This document shows, one piece after another, positions 18,307 through 26,911 of a DNA stretch of 34,850 bases. A program made the position numbers and the translations under genes. Origin of the DNA: an uncultured beta proteobacterium (GTDB lineage Bacteria > Pseudomonadota > Gammaproteobacteria > Burkholderiales > Burkholderiaceae_C); assembly GCA_903876715.1 (NCBI GenBank), contig CAIRBF010000245.1:1-34850 (forward strand), in the 5' to 3' direction. Position 1 is the stretch's first letter. The number at the start of each line of letters is the position of its first letter. Under the pieces are notes generated by a model. The model was not told where the DNA came from. It ran no database searches and was given only the letters and a program-made list of their open reading frames with translations.

Positions 18307-18384
18307 GGATTGCCTATGCTCCGGGGGGCGCGTCATCCGCAGGGTGCGCGCCACTGAACCCATGACATCCCCCGGAGGAGACGA

Positions 18385-19395
18385 ATGAAGAACCTGAAAT
18401 TCCTGAGCCGCGGCCCGTCCTCCAGGCGGCGGCTCGGCCTGGCCGGCGTGGCGCTCGCCCTGGCTGCCGTGTCGGCTGTCGCGCCCGCCAGCGCGCAGAC
18501 CTACCCCACCAAGCCGATCCGCGTCGTCGTCCCGTTTCCTGCGGGTTCGGGGGTGGACACGGTGGCGCGGCAGGTCGTGTCGCGGACCGCGACGGCCTTG
18601 GGCCAGGCGATCGTGATCGACAACCGGGCCGGTGCCGGCGGCAACATCGGCACCGAGTTCGTGGCGCGCCAGCCGGCCGACGGCTACACGCTGCTCTTCA
18701 ACGCGACCCAACTGGTCGGCAACCCGGGCCTGGGCAACACCCGCTACGACGCGATCCGCGACTTCGCACCCGTGGTCCTGGTCTCGCGCATCCCGGCGCT
18801 GCTGGTGGTGCCCGCGTCGTCGCCGGTGAAGACGGTCGATGACCTGATTGCGCTGGCCCGAAGCAAGCCCGGCGCCTTGAGCTACGCCTCCGGCGGCAAT
18901 GGCGGCATCGGGCACTACGCCGGCGAACTCTTCAAGACCAACGGGGGCAACCTGGACATCGTCCACGTGCCCTACAAGAGCGCCACCGAGCAGGTGACGA
19001 GCGTGATGGTCAACGAGACCCAACTGGCCTTCCCGGCGCTGATGATCGCCCTGCCGCAGGTCAGGGCCGGCAAGCTGCGGCCCCTGGCGGTGACCACCGC
19101 GAGCCGCAGCCCGCTCTTTCCGGAGGTGCCCAGCACCAGGGAAGCGCTCTCGCCCGGCTTCACCTTGGACGCCTGGTACGGGCTGCTCGCGCCGGCGGGC
19201 ACGCCCCCTGCGATCATCGACCGGCTGAATGCCGAGGTGCGCAAGGTGCTGGCCGACCCCGCAGTCAGGGAGACCTTGATCAGCGGCAGCCACGAGATCG
19301 TCGGCAGCACGCCGGCCGAGTTCGCCCGCGTGATCGCGAGCGACCTGCGGCTGTGGACCGACCTCGCGGTGCGGCTGAAGGTCACGGCGGAGTGA
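18385..19395 (+). CDS. Bug/TctC-family periplasmic solute receptor
   Basis: 336 residues. A basic twin-Arg-containing n-region (SSRRRLGLAG) and a hydrophobic core precede cleavage near residue 38 (ASAQ). The mature start (YPTKPIRVVVPFPAGSGVDTVAR) is the Bug signature. Further hallmarks are DNRAGAGGNIGTEFVAR, GYTLLF, VPYKSATEQVTSVM and LLAPAGTPPAIIDRLN. Such proteins bind carboxylates or related solutes for tripartite tricarboxylate transporters; no TctA/TctB genes are in the window, so it may serve a distant transporter or act in sensing. The ribosome site GGAGGAG (18374-18380) lies 4 bases before the ATG. The next gene starts inside its stop codon (GTGA), so it heads a three-gene operon with two dehydratases that presumably act on its ligand. 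Confidence 0.93.
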   Translation: MKNLKFLSRGPSSRRRLGLAGVALALAAVSAVAPASAQTYPTKPIRVVVPFPAGSGVDTVARQVVSRTATALGQAIVIDNRAGAGGNIGTEFVARQPADGYTLLFNATQLVGNPGLGNTRYDAIRDFAPVVLVSRIPALLVVPASSPVKTVDDLIALARSKPGALSYASGGNGGIGHYAGELFKTNGGNLDIVHVPYKSATEQVTSVMVNETQLAFPALMIALPQVRAGKLRPLAVTTASRSPLFPEVPSTREALSPGFTLDAWYGLLAPAGTPPAIIDRLNAEVRKVLADPAVRETLISGSHEIVGSTPAEFARVIASDLRLWTDLAVRLKVTAE

Positions 19396-20516
19396 GCCCG
19401 AAGATCCGCTCGGTGCGCACGCTGCGCTTTGCGCAGCCGATGGTCCCGATCCACCAGGGCAACTTCCCTGGCGCCCTGGAGATGGTGCTGACGATCGCCG
19501 AGTCCGACGACGGATGCGCGGGTTATTCACTGGCGCGCACCCACGGAGGCCAGCCGGGCTCGACGATCGCCGACCCCGTCGAGGTCTCGCTGGCGCCGCG
19601 TGTCGTGGGGCTGGACGCGCGCCAGCCGCAGCAGGCCTGGGACCGCATGATCGCGCTCGAACCTGCGGGCTACGTCAGTGTCTTTGCGATCAGTGCGGTC
19701 GACGTGGCGCTGTGGGACCTCGCCGCGAGGCTGGACGGGCAGTCGGTGGCGGCGCGGCTCGGCGCGAAACGCCGCGCCCTTCAGCCGTATGCCAGTTCGA
19801 GCCACTATGCCACGATGGACGACTACGTGGCCGACCTTCGCCAGGCCGTGGCCCGCGGCTACCGGGCCTACAAGGTGCACCCCTTCTACGACCCGGTGCG
19901 TGACATCGAACTCGCGCGCGCGCTGCGCGAGGCGGCCGGCCCCGACATCCGTCTGATGCTCGATGCGGCCAAGCGCTATGACGAGGCGGCGTCGCTGCAG
20001 GTCGGCCAGGCGCTGCAGCGCGAGGGTTTCCACTGGTTCGAGGAGCCGCTCCCCCAGCACGACTGGCGCGGCTACCGGCGCCTGCGCGAGGCGCTCGACA
20101 TCCCGGTGATCGGCGGCGAGACCCTGCCGGGCCTGCATCCGGCGATCAACAACGCCCTCGACGCCCGCGCCTACGACGCGGTGCTGTGCGACGTCTACTG
20201 GAAGGGGGGCATCACCGGTGCCCTGCGAACCTTCGAGGTCTGTCGCGCGCACGGCGTGCCCGTGGTTTCGCACCACGGCGCCAGCGCGCTGATGAACCTG
20301 GCCAACCTGCACCTGCTGTGCGCGCATGACGAGCCGGTGATGATCGAAGTGCTGTTCCCGGAGGCACCTTACGAGCACGGCATCGATCGTCCAGCCCGCA
20401 TCGGCGCCGACGGCCTGATGCACCTGCCCGACGGTCCTGGGCTCGGTGCGCTGCCGGACTGGACCTTCGTGCGTGCGCATGCGGTGGGGGCCGTGGGCCC
20501 GGGGCCTGGCCGATGA
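19392..20516 (+). CDS. Enolase-superfamily enzyme, mandelate racemase/muconate lactonizing type
   Basis: 374 residues from the GTG that overlaps the receptor's stop. It has an N-terminal capping domain (1-120, with SAVDVALWDLAARLDGQ) and a TIM barrel. Metal ligands D191, E217 (HWFEEPLP) and E243 (GGETLPG) keep the 26-residue spacing of mandelate racemase. D267 and H294 (VVSHHG) match its Asp-His acid/base pair. On the other face, the usual KxK pair reads KVH (K161, H163), so the second base is changed. This suggests a sugar-acid or hydroxy-acid dehydratase whose exact substrate I cannot name. The following gene overlaps by 4 bases. Function in the same pathway as its neighbours is inferred. 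Confidence 0.88.
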   Translation: MSPKIRSVRTLRFAQPMVPIHQGNFPGALEMVLTIAESDDGCAGYSLARTHGGQPGSTIADPVEVSLAPRVVGLDARQPQQAWDRMIALEPAGYVSVFAISAVDVALWDLAARLDGQSVAARLGAKRRALQPYASSSHYATMDDYVADLRQAVARGYRAYKVHPFYDPVRDIELARALREAAGPDIRLMLDAAKRYDEAASLQVGQALQREGFHWFEEPLPQHDWRGYRRLREALDIPVIGGETLPGLHPAINNALDARAYDAVLCDVYWKGGITGALRTFEVCRAHGVPVVSHHGASALMNLANLHLLCAHDEPVMIEVLFPEAPYEHGIDRPARIGADGLMHLPDGPGLGALPDWTFVRAHAVGAVGPGPGR

Positions 20517-21685
20517 AGATCCGCTCGATCCGCGCCTTCGAGATCCGCAGCGACCTGACGGGCGGGCCGCCGTCGACGCCCCAGCGGCGCCCGGCCTGGA
20601 CGGCCGACGCCGAGGTCGCCAGCCCGATGTCGCGCCATGACCGCTTCAAGCGGCTGCGCTCGAGCTGGCGGCCCGCCTGGCCCTCGGTGGGTTGCCTGGT
20701 GACGGCCGAAGACGGGCGGTGGGGCTTCGGCATGAGCCGCTACGGACCGCCCGTGATCGCGATCATCAACGGACACCTCGGCCCCCTGCTCGAGGGCGAG
20801 CCCGCGATGGCCACCGAGCGGCTGTGGGACATGATGCAGGGCATGACCTCGCCCTACGGCGGAGGCCTGTCCTGCTACGCGGTCAGCGCCATCGACCTGG
20901 CACTCTGGGACCTGAAGGGCAAGATCCTGGGCCAGCCGGTCTACGCGCTGATCGGCGGGCCGCTGCGTGAGCACATCGATTGCTACGCCACCGGCAACGA
21001 CACCGACTGGTACTTGGAGCAGGGCTTCACCGCGACCAAGCTCGCCTGCCCCTACGGACCGGCCGACGGCGAGCGCGGTCTGGCGCTGAACGAGCAACTG
21101 GTGGCCGAGCGGCGAGCGCTCGTCGGCGACAGCGTGGACCTGATGCTCGACTGCTGGATGGCCTTCGACGTCGACTACAGCGTCCGGCTGGCCGAACGCC
21201 TGAGGCCTTTCCGGTTGCGCTGGATGGAGGACTGCCTGCTGCCCGAAGACCTCGACGGGCTGCGCTCCTTGCGCCAGCGCCTGCCCGGCCTGACGCTGGC
21301 CGGCGGTGAGCATTGGTACACGATCCCGCCCTACGCCCAGGCGGCAGCGGGGCGGCTGCTCGACATCGTGCAGCCCGACATCGGCTGGGCGGGCGGCCTG
21401 ACGGGCTGTCTTCGGATCGCGCAGCTGGCCCAGGCCTTCGGCCAGTCGGTGATCCTGCACGCCGGGGTGAACACGCCTTACGGGCAGCACTTCAGCCTGG
21501 CCGTGCCCAACTGCCCGATGGGCGAGTACTTCATCGGCTCGGCGCCCGGGGTGCCGTTCGAGGAGGTGAGGCTGACGCCCGGGATGCAGGTGCCCGTGGC
21601 CGGTCGGGTGCGGCCGACCGACGAGCCGGGCTTCGGGCTGGGCTTGACGCTCGCCGACATCGAGGCCCTGGCGCCGGGGCGCTGA
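20513..21685 (+). CDS. Enolase-superfamily dehydratase, L-rhamnonate dehydratase-like
   Basis: 390 residues. It resembles L-rhamnonate dehydratase (RhmD): SPMSRHDRFK near the N-terminus, AISAxDLALWDLxGK-type motif (VSAIDLALWDLKGK), GPADGERG, LDCWMAFDVDY, GGEHWYT and QPDIGWAGGLT. Probable metal ligands are D213, E239 and E266. Candidate catalytic histidines are H42, H267 and H316. RhmD enzymes remove water from a 6-deoxy or related aldonic acid to give a 2-keto-3-deoxy acid. The substrate here may differ, because the loop after the TIM-barrel strand with H316 (ILHAGVNTPYGQHF) departs from the RhmD pattern. The ATG overlaps the previous stop (ATGA). No aldolase follows, so later steps must be encoded elsewhere. 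Confidence 0.85.
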   Translation: MKIRSIRAFEIRSDLTGGPPSTPQRRPAWTADAEVASPMSRHDRFKRLRSSWRPAWPSVGCLVTAEDGRWGFGMSRYGPPVIAIINGHLGPLLEGEPAMATERLWDMMQGMTSPYGGGLSCYAVSAIDLALWDLKGKILGQPVYALIGGPLREHIDCYATGNDTDWYLEQGFTATKLACPYGPADGERGLALNEQLVAERRALVGDSVDLMLDCWMAFDVDYSVRLAERLRPFRLRWMEDCLLPEDLDGLRSLRQRLPGLTLAGGEHWYTIPPYAQAAAGRLLDIVQPDIGWAGGLTGCLRIAQLAQAFGQSVILHAGVNTPYGQHFSLAVPNCPMGEYFIGSAPGVPFEEVRLTPGMQVPVAGRVRPTDEPGFGLGLTLADIEALAPGR

Positions 21686-21739
21686 AGCCTCCCGTGCACC
21701 GGTACGGGCTGGCGCCACCCCGCGCCTGTCGAAGGCGCC

Positions 21740-22897
21740 TCAGCCGAACCAGGACAGGTCGAAGGCCCGCTCCACGAACCACACTGCGGCAAGAACCAGG
21801 GCAGCCCACGAGCCCCCGGTGAAGATCACGTGCCGGTACAGGCCGGTGTGTCGCAGCACAAAGGCCACCGGCAGGAAGACGGCGACGATCGCGAGCTGAC
21901 CCAGCTCCACGCCGACGTTGAAGCCGGCCAGGCTCCAGGCCAGCGACGCGGTGGGAAGACTGAGGTCTGCCAGCACGCTGGCGAAGCCGAAGCCGTGGAT
22001 GAGCCCGAAACCGAAGGCCACCATCCAGCGCCGCCCACCGATGAGGGGCCGCAGGTTGTTCGCCGCGGCGGCGACGACCGAGGCGGCGATGGCCGACTCG
22101 ACCCAGCGTGAGGGCAGGCTCACCCATTCGAGGGCCGCCAGCGACAGCGTGATCGAGTGCGCCAGGGTGAAGGCGGTGACGACCGCGACCACGTCGCGCG
22201 TGGCCAGGCCGAAACGCGGCACGCCGACCCAGCGTCGCGCGCGCCGTTCGAACACGGCCGGCAGCAACAACGCCACGAGGAACAGGATGTGGTCGAAGCC
22301 GATCCAGATGTGCCACGCGCCTTGCCGCAAGAAGGACACGAACGCCGCCGCCGGGCCTGGCGGTGCTGGGGTGAAGGCGGGCCGCGCCTGCTCGGGCGCG
22401 AGCACCGAGGCGTGGTCCACCCCGTCGAGTGCGAGTTTCAGCAGGCCCCGGTGCAGCGTGTCGACATCGAACAGCAGACGGTAGTCCACCGTCAGCGGGC
22501 CCGCGTCGCCTGGGCAGCGGCCGGCCAGTTGCAGCACCGCATAGGCCCCGTCGGTGTGCTCGTCGACCGCGTGCCCGGCCACCTGCAGCGTGCAGCGGCC
22601 ACCCCGCTCCAGCGTCAGCCCTGACAGCGCCCAGGCTGCCAGCGCGGTGTGGCGCGCTCGCAGCTCGCCCCAGCGGATCTCGCCGTCGCCATCGGCGTCC
22701 AGGCCGAGTGCGACTTCGATATCTCGCAGGGCGATGTCCCACTGGCCCGAGATCTCGCTGCCCTGGACGCGCAGCGTCAGGTAGCTGTCGCTGGCCTTGT
22801 GCGCGAGCGCGGGCCAGGCCAGCAGACATCCGGCCAGCAGGCTGCACAAGGCCAGCCCGTGCCGCAGGGCGCGACAGATTGAAGTGACGGATTTCAT
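21740..22897 (-). CDS. HupE/UreJ-type membrane protein with periplasmic EF-hand-like domain
   Basis: 385 residues. A signal peptide (to about 32, LLAWPALAH) precedes a periplasmic domain of about 140 residues. That domain contains a perfect 12-residue EF-hand-like loop with Asp at 67, 69 and 71 and Glu at 78 (LDADGDGEIRWGE), suggesting calcium binding. After about 195 come six to seven membrane helices with HIWIGFDHILFLVALLLP, the HupE/UreJ_2 hallmark, then FTLAHSITLSLAAL and GFGLIHGFGFASVL, each with a membrane-embedded His. The HupE/UreJ families are implicated in nickel or cobalt uptake, but this long form is uncharacterised. Its ATG overlaps the stop of the TPR gene (4 bases), so the two are co-translated. 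Confidence 0.85.
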   Translation of the reverse strand: MKSVTSICRALRHGLALCSLLAGCLLAWPALAHKASDSYLTLRVQGSEISGQWDIALRDIEVALGLDADGDGEIRWGELRARHTALAAWALSGLTLERGGRCTLQVAGHAVDEHTDGAYAVLQLAGRCPGDAGPLTVDYRLLFDVDTLHRGLLKLALDGVDHASVLAPEQARPAFTPAPPGPAAAFVSFLRQGAWHIWIGFDHILFLVALLLPAVFERRARRWVGVPRFGLATRDVVAVVTAFTLAHSITLSLAALEWVSLPSRWVESAIAASVVAAAANNLRPLIGGRRWMVAFGFGLIHGFGFASVLADLSLPTASLAWSLAGFNVGVELGQLAIVAVFLPVAFVLRHTGLYRHVIFTGGSWAALVLAAVWFVERAFDLSWFG

Positions 22898-24120
22898 CGC
22901 GAGGGCTTCCTGGCCGGGGCCGGCGTGCTCGTCAGGCCCGCCAGCTCGCGCAGGTGTCGGTCCTCGAAGCGGCTGCGCTGCAGCCAGTCGATGGCCGGCT
23001 GCGCGGCGGCACGCTGGCCGGCGGCGACAGCGCTTTCCAGCAGCACGCGCGCGTCGCGCGGTTCCCGCTGGACGGCGTAGTTTTCCTGTGCCAGGCGCAG
23101 GGCTGCCGCGGCGTCGCCGCGCAGGCGCAACTCGAACCGGGCTTCCTCGGCCCGGTGTGTGGTGTCGCCGCGCGCCTGGGCCGCGGCGTAGCGGTCCTGC
23201 AGCGCGCGCTTCCAATTCTCGGCCTCGGGACGCTTCAGCGCGGCTGCGGCCTCGGCCAGCCTCAGCAGGAGGCTGTCGGCGGCCTCCCGCCCCGCGAGTT
23301 CCTGCAACACCATCTCGGGCCGGTCGGTGTCGAGCAGGTGATCGGCCCAGGCCGTGCGCAGGTAGACGCTCTCCACGCCCTGGGCCAGCGCCGCGCGGTA
23401 CAGGCTTTCGGCGACCTGCGGCCGGCCCTGCCAGTCCGCCACCTCGGCCAGACGGGTGAGCAGCCAGGAGCGTTGCTGCGGAGAACTTGCTGTTGCCACG
23501 GCCTGACCCAGCGTGCGCGAGGCTGCGTCCAACCGTCCGGAGTAGGCCAGCGCCAGTCCTTCGCAGGCGCCCGCCAAGGCGGGGCGGTCGAGGCGGCGGA
23601 GGGCCGCACACTCGCGTTGGGCCCGCTCCGTTTCGGCCTGGACCAGGTGAACGGCACCGCGCCACGCATGGGCCTGCGCGTGTGCGGGGTCCTTTGCCAG
23701 GGCCGCTTGGAAGTCCTGCAGCGCGCCCGCGAAGTCATGCCGGTACTGACGCAGGGCGCCGCGCAGGGTCAGCCACTCCGCCGCGGGCTCGCCCTTCGCC
23801 CGCACGAGCGCTGCCTCGGCATAGCCGGCATAGCGCGGATCCCCGCGTTCCAGGGCGAGGTCGAAGTAGCGCTCGGCCAGTTGCACGCTTGCGGCTGCAG
23901 GCGCCGCGTCGGCTGCAGCGGCCGCCCGCAGGGCGGCCAGATCGCGGGCGGTGGCGTCGCCGGCGCGCCAGGGCAGACGTTCAAGGACCTGGGCGTCGTC
24001 CGTGGGGACGACCGGAGCCGCCTGCAGCATGCCCGTGCTGAGGGCCCACAGGAGCGTGCACGCCGCCAGCGCTGTGGATCCGGCGCCACGAAACCCTAAG
24101 CTGCGATGGCGCGGTCGCAC
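22894..24120 (-). CDS. Secreted TPR-repeat protein, partner of the HupE-like protein
   Basis: About 408 residues from the GTG at 24120; the frame is open to an ATG at 24186, which would add 22 residues. I prefer 24120 because 24186 lies only 12 bases from the divergent small gene and would leave no room for a promoter. Both starts give a signal peptide ending near LSTGMLQAAP. The rest is helical, Ala/Arg/Leu-rich, with TPR-like units (LRGALRQYRHDFAGALQDF, LAKDPAHAQAHAWRGAVHL, SLYRAALAQGVESVYLRTA). No catalytic motif is visible. It overlaps the HupE-like gene by 4 bases. The role is unknown; a periplasmic scaffold for the membrane partner is a guess. Confidence 0.8.
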   Translation of the reverse strand: MRPRHRSLGFRGAGSTALAACTLLWALSTGMLQAAPVVPTDDAQVLERLPWRAGDATARDLAALRAAAAADAAPAAASVQLAERYFDLALERGDPRYAGYAEAALVRAKGEPAAEWLTLRGALRQYRHDFAGALQDFQAALAKDPAHAQAHAWRGAVHLVQAETERAQRECAALRRLDRPALAGACEGLALAYSGRLDAASRTLGQAVATASSPQQRSWLLTRLAEVADWQGRPQVAESLYRAALAQGVESVYLRTAWADHLLDTDRPEMVLQELAGREAADSLLLRLAEAAAALKRPEAENWKRALQDRYAAAQARGDTTHRAEEARFELRLRGDAAAALRLAQENYAVQREPRDARVLLESAVAAGQRAAAQPAIDWLQRSRFEDRHLRELAGLTSTPAPARKPSR

Positions 24121-24198
24121 ACGAGCGGGCGCGGACGCGCTACATTCGCACGCAGGCCTCGAAGGCCGTGTGATCAATATCATCATCGGAGTCTACCC

Positions 24199-24396
24199 AT
24201 GACCAAGTTCCTTTCCGCAGTCGTCGCAGAAGCTTTCGCCCTGGGCGCGGCACCCGTCTTCGCTGGCGCCCATGGTGGCGCCATGAAGGACGACAAGAAG
24301 ATGGAAGAGTGCAAGAAGATGGACGCGGCCAAGGCCGACGCCAAGATGAAGGAAGAGTGCAAGAAGCTGATGGACGCTGCGGCGAAGAAGAAGTAA
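24199..24396 (+). CDS. Small secreted Lys/Met/Cys-rich peptide
   Basis: 65 codons. The ATG has a good ribosome site (GGAG at 24188-24191, 7 bases away). Residues 1-22 form a signal peptide (AFALGAAPVFA). The mature 43 residues are mainly Lys, Met, Glu, Asp and Ala, with the imperfect duplication KMEECKKMDAAKADAK / KMKEECKKLMDAAAKKK, each half holding one Cys. It should be strongly helical; the Met/Cys/Glu content could suit metal binding, but I recognise no family with certainty. A textbook hairpin at 24449-24474 ends the transcript. It is divergent from the TPR gene. Confidence 0.75.
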   Translation: MTKFLSAVVAEAFALGAAPVFAGAHGGAMKDDKKMEECKKMDAAKADAKMKEECKKLMDAAAKKK

Positions 24397-24448
24397 GCCG
24401 CGCGGCGCAGCCGCCTTTCGCACGCAGCCCCCTGGGCTGACGATGTTC

Positions 24449-24474
24449 CAGCACGGGCCGAAAGGCCCGTGCTG
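24449..24474 (+). terminator. GAAA-loop hairpin terminator of the small peptide gene
   Basis: An 11-bp perfect stem (CAGCACGGGCC at 24449-24459 with its complement at 24464-24474) is closed by a GAAA tetraloop and followed by CGTTTG. It lies 53 bases after the stop of the small gene. The U-run is short, but the stem is very stable. Confidence 0.75.
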
Positions 24475-24904
24475 CGTTTGCGGGCCTGGGCGCCGCCCTG
24501 GTGCCGAGCCGAGCCGACTTCTCGATGCGCATCGACGGCCCCCTCCGGCCAGGATGCGCCCCATGAACGCGCCGCCCCACGGCCGCTTCGAGCAGTCCTT
24601 CGCGCGCCACATGATCGGGGCTGCTTTCCGCTGCTGCTGGCCGTGGCCGCGGTGGAGCTCAGCATCCGCTACGCGGCGCTGCGGTTCGACTTCCGCACCG
24701 CCGGGCCGCATTGCGTGCAGCGCCCGGCGGCGCAGCAGGCCGAGGGCGAGTTCGGCGAACTTGCGCAGGGCCTGAACCCTTTCCTCGACCGCATTACGCT
24801 CGTCGTGCGCAGCCTCGACTGCATCCTCGCCGAGGGTGTGTGGGCGGGCGAGCGGCTGCGCGCGTCTCTGGCCCGGGCGTTGCGTCCTTCTCTTGGGCAG
24901 GTCG
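24475..24904. other. 430-bp stretch with a possible decayed gene
   Basis: No intact gene is evident. An ATG at 24563 opens a plus-strand frame (MNAPPHGRFEQSFARHMIG) that loses sense near 24620, while an adjacent plus frame becomes protein-like from there to about 24890 (PLLLAVAAVELSIRYAALRF, then LNPFLDRITLVVRSLDCILA). This would fit a single frameshift in a short gene. I recognise no family, and a chance open frame in GC-rich DNA is equally possible. Confidence 0.35.
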
Positions 24905-26125
24905 TCACTCGCCGCCGGTGCGTACCGACAGGCGTGCGGGCTCACGGGGTGTGTCTGCAGAAGCGACCACCCGGTCCCGGCCGGCCTCCTTCGCGCGGTA
25001 CAGCGCGAGGTCTGCGCGATCGATGAAGTCGCGCAGGGTATCGCCCGCGACGGCCTGGGTCACGCCGAAGCTGGCCGTGGCCTGACCGACCACGGGCACC
25101 GGCGACTCGCGCAGCACTACGGCAAGGCGCTCGGCCAGCCGCATTGCGCCTTCCAGGTCGGTGTCGGTGCAGATCACGAGGAACTCCTCCCCACCCCAAC
25201 GGCCGATCACATCCGACAACCTGGCCACCTGTTGGAGCACCCGCGCCACGCTGCGGAGCACGTCATCGCCGACCTCGTGGCCGTGGCGGTCGTTCACGGA
25301 CTTGAAGCGGTCCAGATCGAGCAGGATCACCGACACAGGGCGCCCGCGCCGGGCCAGGCCCAGTTCCCTGTCGAGAACGTCTTCCAGGCGCCGGCGGCTG
25401 GAGACCCCGGTCAGCACGTCGATCATCGCCATCTGCTCGTAGCGGTAGGCGGCCACCATCGACACCAGGCGCTGGCGGTTGTGGAGCCCGCCGACGATGG
25501 CCGAGACCAGGATCAGGGACAGCAGCTCGCCGAACAGAACGAGCATCGACAGCACGCTCCACTGAGGCAGGGCCAGGATCATCAGCGTGAACAGCGACAG
25601 GGCCAGCGCATTGAAGGCCCAGCGCGGCTTCCTGGGCACGTGGTACATCAGGTTGGCCAGCATCATCGCCACGCCCAGCAGCACGAGGCTTTGCCGCTCC
25701 ACCATCGCCGCCATGCCCATCACGAGCACGCTGCCGACCATCACGGCCACGTGCAGCCACAGCAGCCGGCGCCGCAGGGCCCTGGAATACCGGTGCCCGG
25801 TCCACAGCAGCAGGGCCGGGACGACGCCCAGCGCGTAGGTGGCGTGGGCCACGGCGTGCGCCACGTACGTCGGCGATCCCTGCAGAAGGCCGGCCGTTGC
25901 GCGCATGTAGTCGATGGACCACAGCAGGACGACGAAGAGCACCATGATCGGCGACATCGCGCGAGCGATCTCGATGTTGGCATCGTCGAGTCGCTCCCGC
26001 ATCAGTTGGCGCTCCTCGGGCGTCAACTCCTCGACGATCGGGCCTTCATGAAGCTGGGGCAGGAACCTCATGCCAAGTCTTTCCAGGGCCGGGAACTGCG
26101 GCGCGCCAGGAAATGCGTTACCCAT
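24905..26125 (-). CDS. Membrane-bound diguanylate cyclase (GGDEF)
   Basis: 406 residues. A cytoplasmic N-terminus of about 55 residues (with EELTPEERQLMRERLDDAN) precedes about six membrane helices (59-215), then a GGDEF domain from 228. The active site is intact, GGEEF at 311-315 after IGRW. An RxxD inhibitory site (R302-D305) lies five residues before it, so feedback inhibition by cyclic di-GMP is expected. LLDLDRFKSVNDRHGHEVGDDVL and LYRAKEAGRDRV complete the fold. It should make cyclic di-GMP from two GTP at the inner membrane. No EAL domain is present. A ribosome site AGGAA precedes the ATG. In the same window as a large adhesin and its exporter, a biofilm role is plausible but unproven. 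Confidence 0.95.
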   Translation of the reverse strand: MGNAFPGAPQFPALERLGMRFLPQLHEGPIVEELTPEERQLMRERLDDANIEIARAMSPIMVLFVVLLWSIDYMRATAGLLQGSPTYVAHAVAHATYALGVVPALLLWTGHRYSRALRRRLLWLHVAVMVGSVLVMGMAAMVERQSLVLLGVAMMLANLMYHVPRKPRWAFNALALSLFTLMILALPQWSVLSMLVLFGELLSLILVSAIVGGLHNRQRLVSMVAAYRYEQMAMIDVLTGVSSRRRLEDVLDRELGLARRGRPVSVILLDLDRFKSVNDRHGHEVGDDVLRSVARVLQQVARLSDVIGRWGGEEFLVICTDTDLEGAMRLAERLAVVLRESPVPVVGQATASFGVTQAVAGDTLRDFIDRADLALYRAKEAGRDRVVASADTPREPARLSVRTGGE

Positions 26126-26349
26126 GCAGTTCCTGTGGTCGGCGGGCAGGACGCATTTTTCGTAACCAGGAGTCTATGCGTGCCGCGGTCGGTCGTACTT
26201 GCGCCGGACGCCGCGCGGCCAAGAGCGGTGGCGACTGGAGGCGGCGGGCGACGAGGCGGTGCAGTGCGCCTGCGATCCAGGAGTGGGTCCGTGCGGGCAT
26301 CTTCGGGATGCGCGACGAGACACCCGCCTGCTGGGCGCTGCCGCCGGAT

Positions 26350-26820
26350 TCAGTGTTCGCTGCGCAGTCGCGCTGCCGCCGACTGCAGCCCTGATTTGGC
26401 CGGCACGAGGGTCCCCGCCTTGCCGAGCCCGAAGGCGGGCATGTTCGCGTACACGTTCTCGTAGGTGCCAGCCTTGGCGAGGTAGGTCTCGTGCCAGATG
26501 CCCACGGTGCCGCTGGTGCCGATAGCCTGGTTGAAGGCCTGCCAGGCCGGCAGATGGTGCGACTCGCGCGCCTTGGCGTAGGCCAGCAGGGCGTCCATGC
26601 TGCGCCAGTACTGGACGAGGATGATCGTGCGCGAGAACCACATCTCGTGGCTGAGCAGGCCGAGTTCGGACTTGGCGTACAGCTCCTTCAGCATCCGCGG
26701 CATGGCCGTGGCCACTGGGAGCCACTTGTGCACCTTCCAGGGCTGGTTGATCCGCATGCCGATGAGGAAGACTGCGAAGTCTCCCTCCATGCGGGCGGTC
26801 ATGCGTTCACGGTGGATCAT
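26350..26820 (-). CDS. DUF4188-family protein
   Basis: 156 residues, cytoplasmic. Recognisable family features are GDFAVFLIGMRINQPWKVHKW near the start, MPRMLKELY, a long LVQYWRSMDALLAYAKARES segment and HLPAWQAFNQ. These match the DUF4188 family (ferredoxin-like alpha/beta fold, sometimes annotated as monooxygenase or phenylacetaldoxime dehydratase-like); a reaction cannot be named. AGGAG lies about 9 bases before the ATG. The upstream region has a sigma-70-like promoter overlapped by a TetR-type palindrome (26923-26943), so it is probably an inducible gene under a TetR-family repressor encoded elsewhere. Confidence 0.85.
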   Translation of the reverse strand: MIHRERMTARMEGDFAVFLIGMRINQPWKVHKWLPVATAMPRMLKELYAKSELGLLSHEMWFSRTIILVQYWRSMDALLAYAKARESHHLPAWQAFNQAIGTSGTVGIWHETYLAKAGTYENVYANMPAFGLGKAGTLVPAKSGLQSAAARLRSEH

Positions 26821-26911
26821 GGTTCGGGACTCCTGTGGAGGGTGGGCCGCGCGCGCTTCGTGCCGCGCTCTGCTGCGGCCCCGGACAAGGTGATCTCCAG
26901 GCCGTCAACGT

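Noticed and set aside
21686..21739. Bidirectional terminator between the dehydratase and HupE-like genes
   Set aside because: Short GC stems such as CCCGT...ACGGG and GGCGCC...GGCGCC exist but are weak and lack T-runs; the evidence is insufficient.
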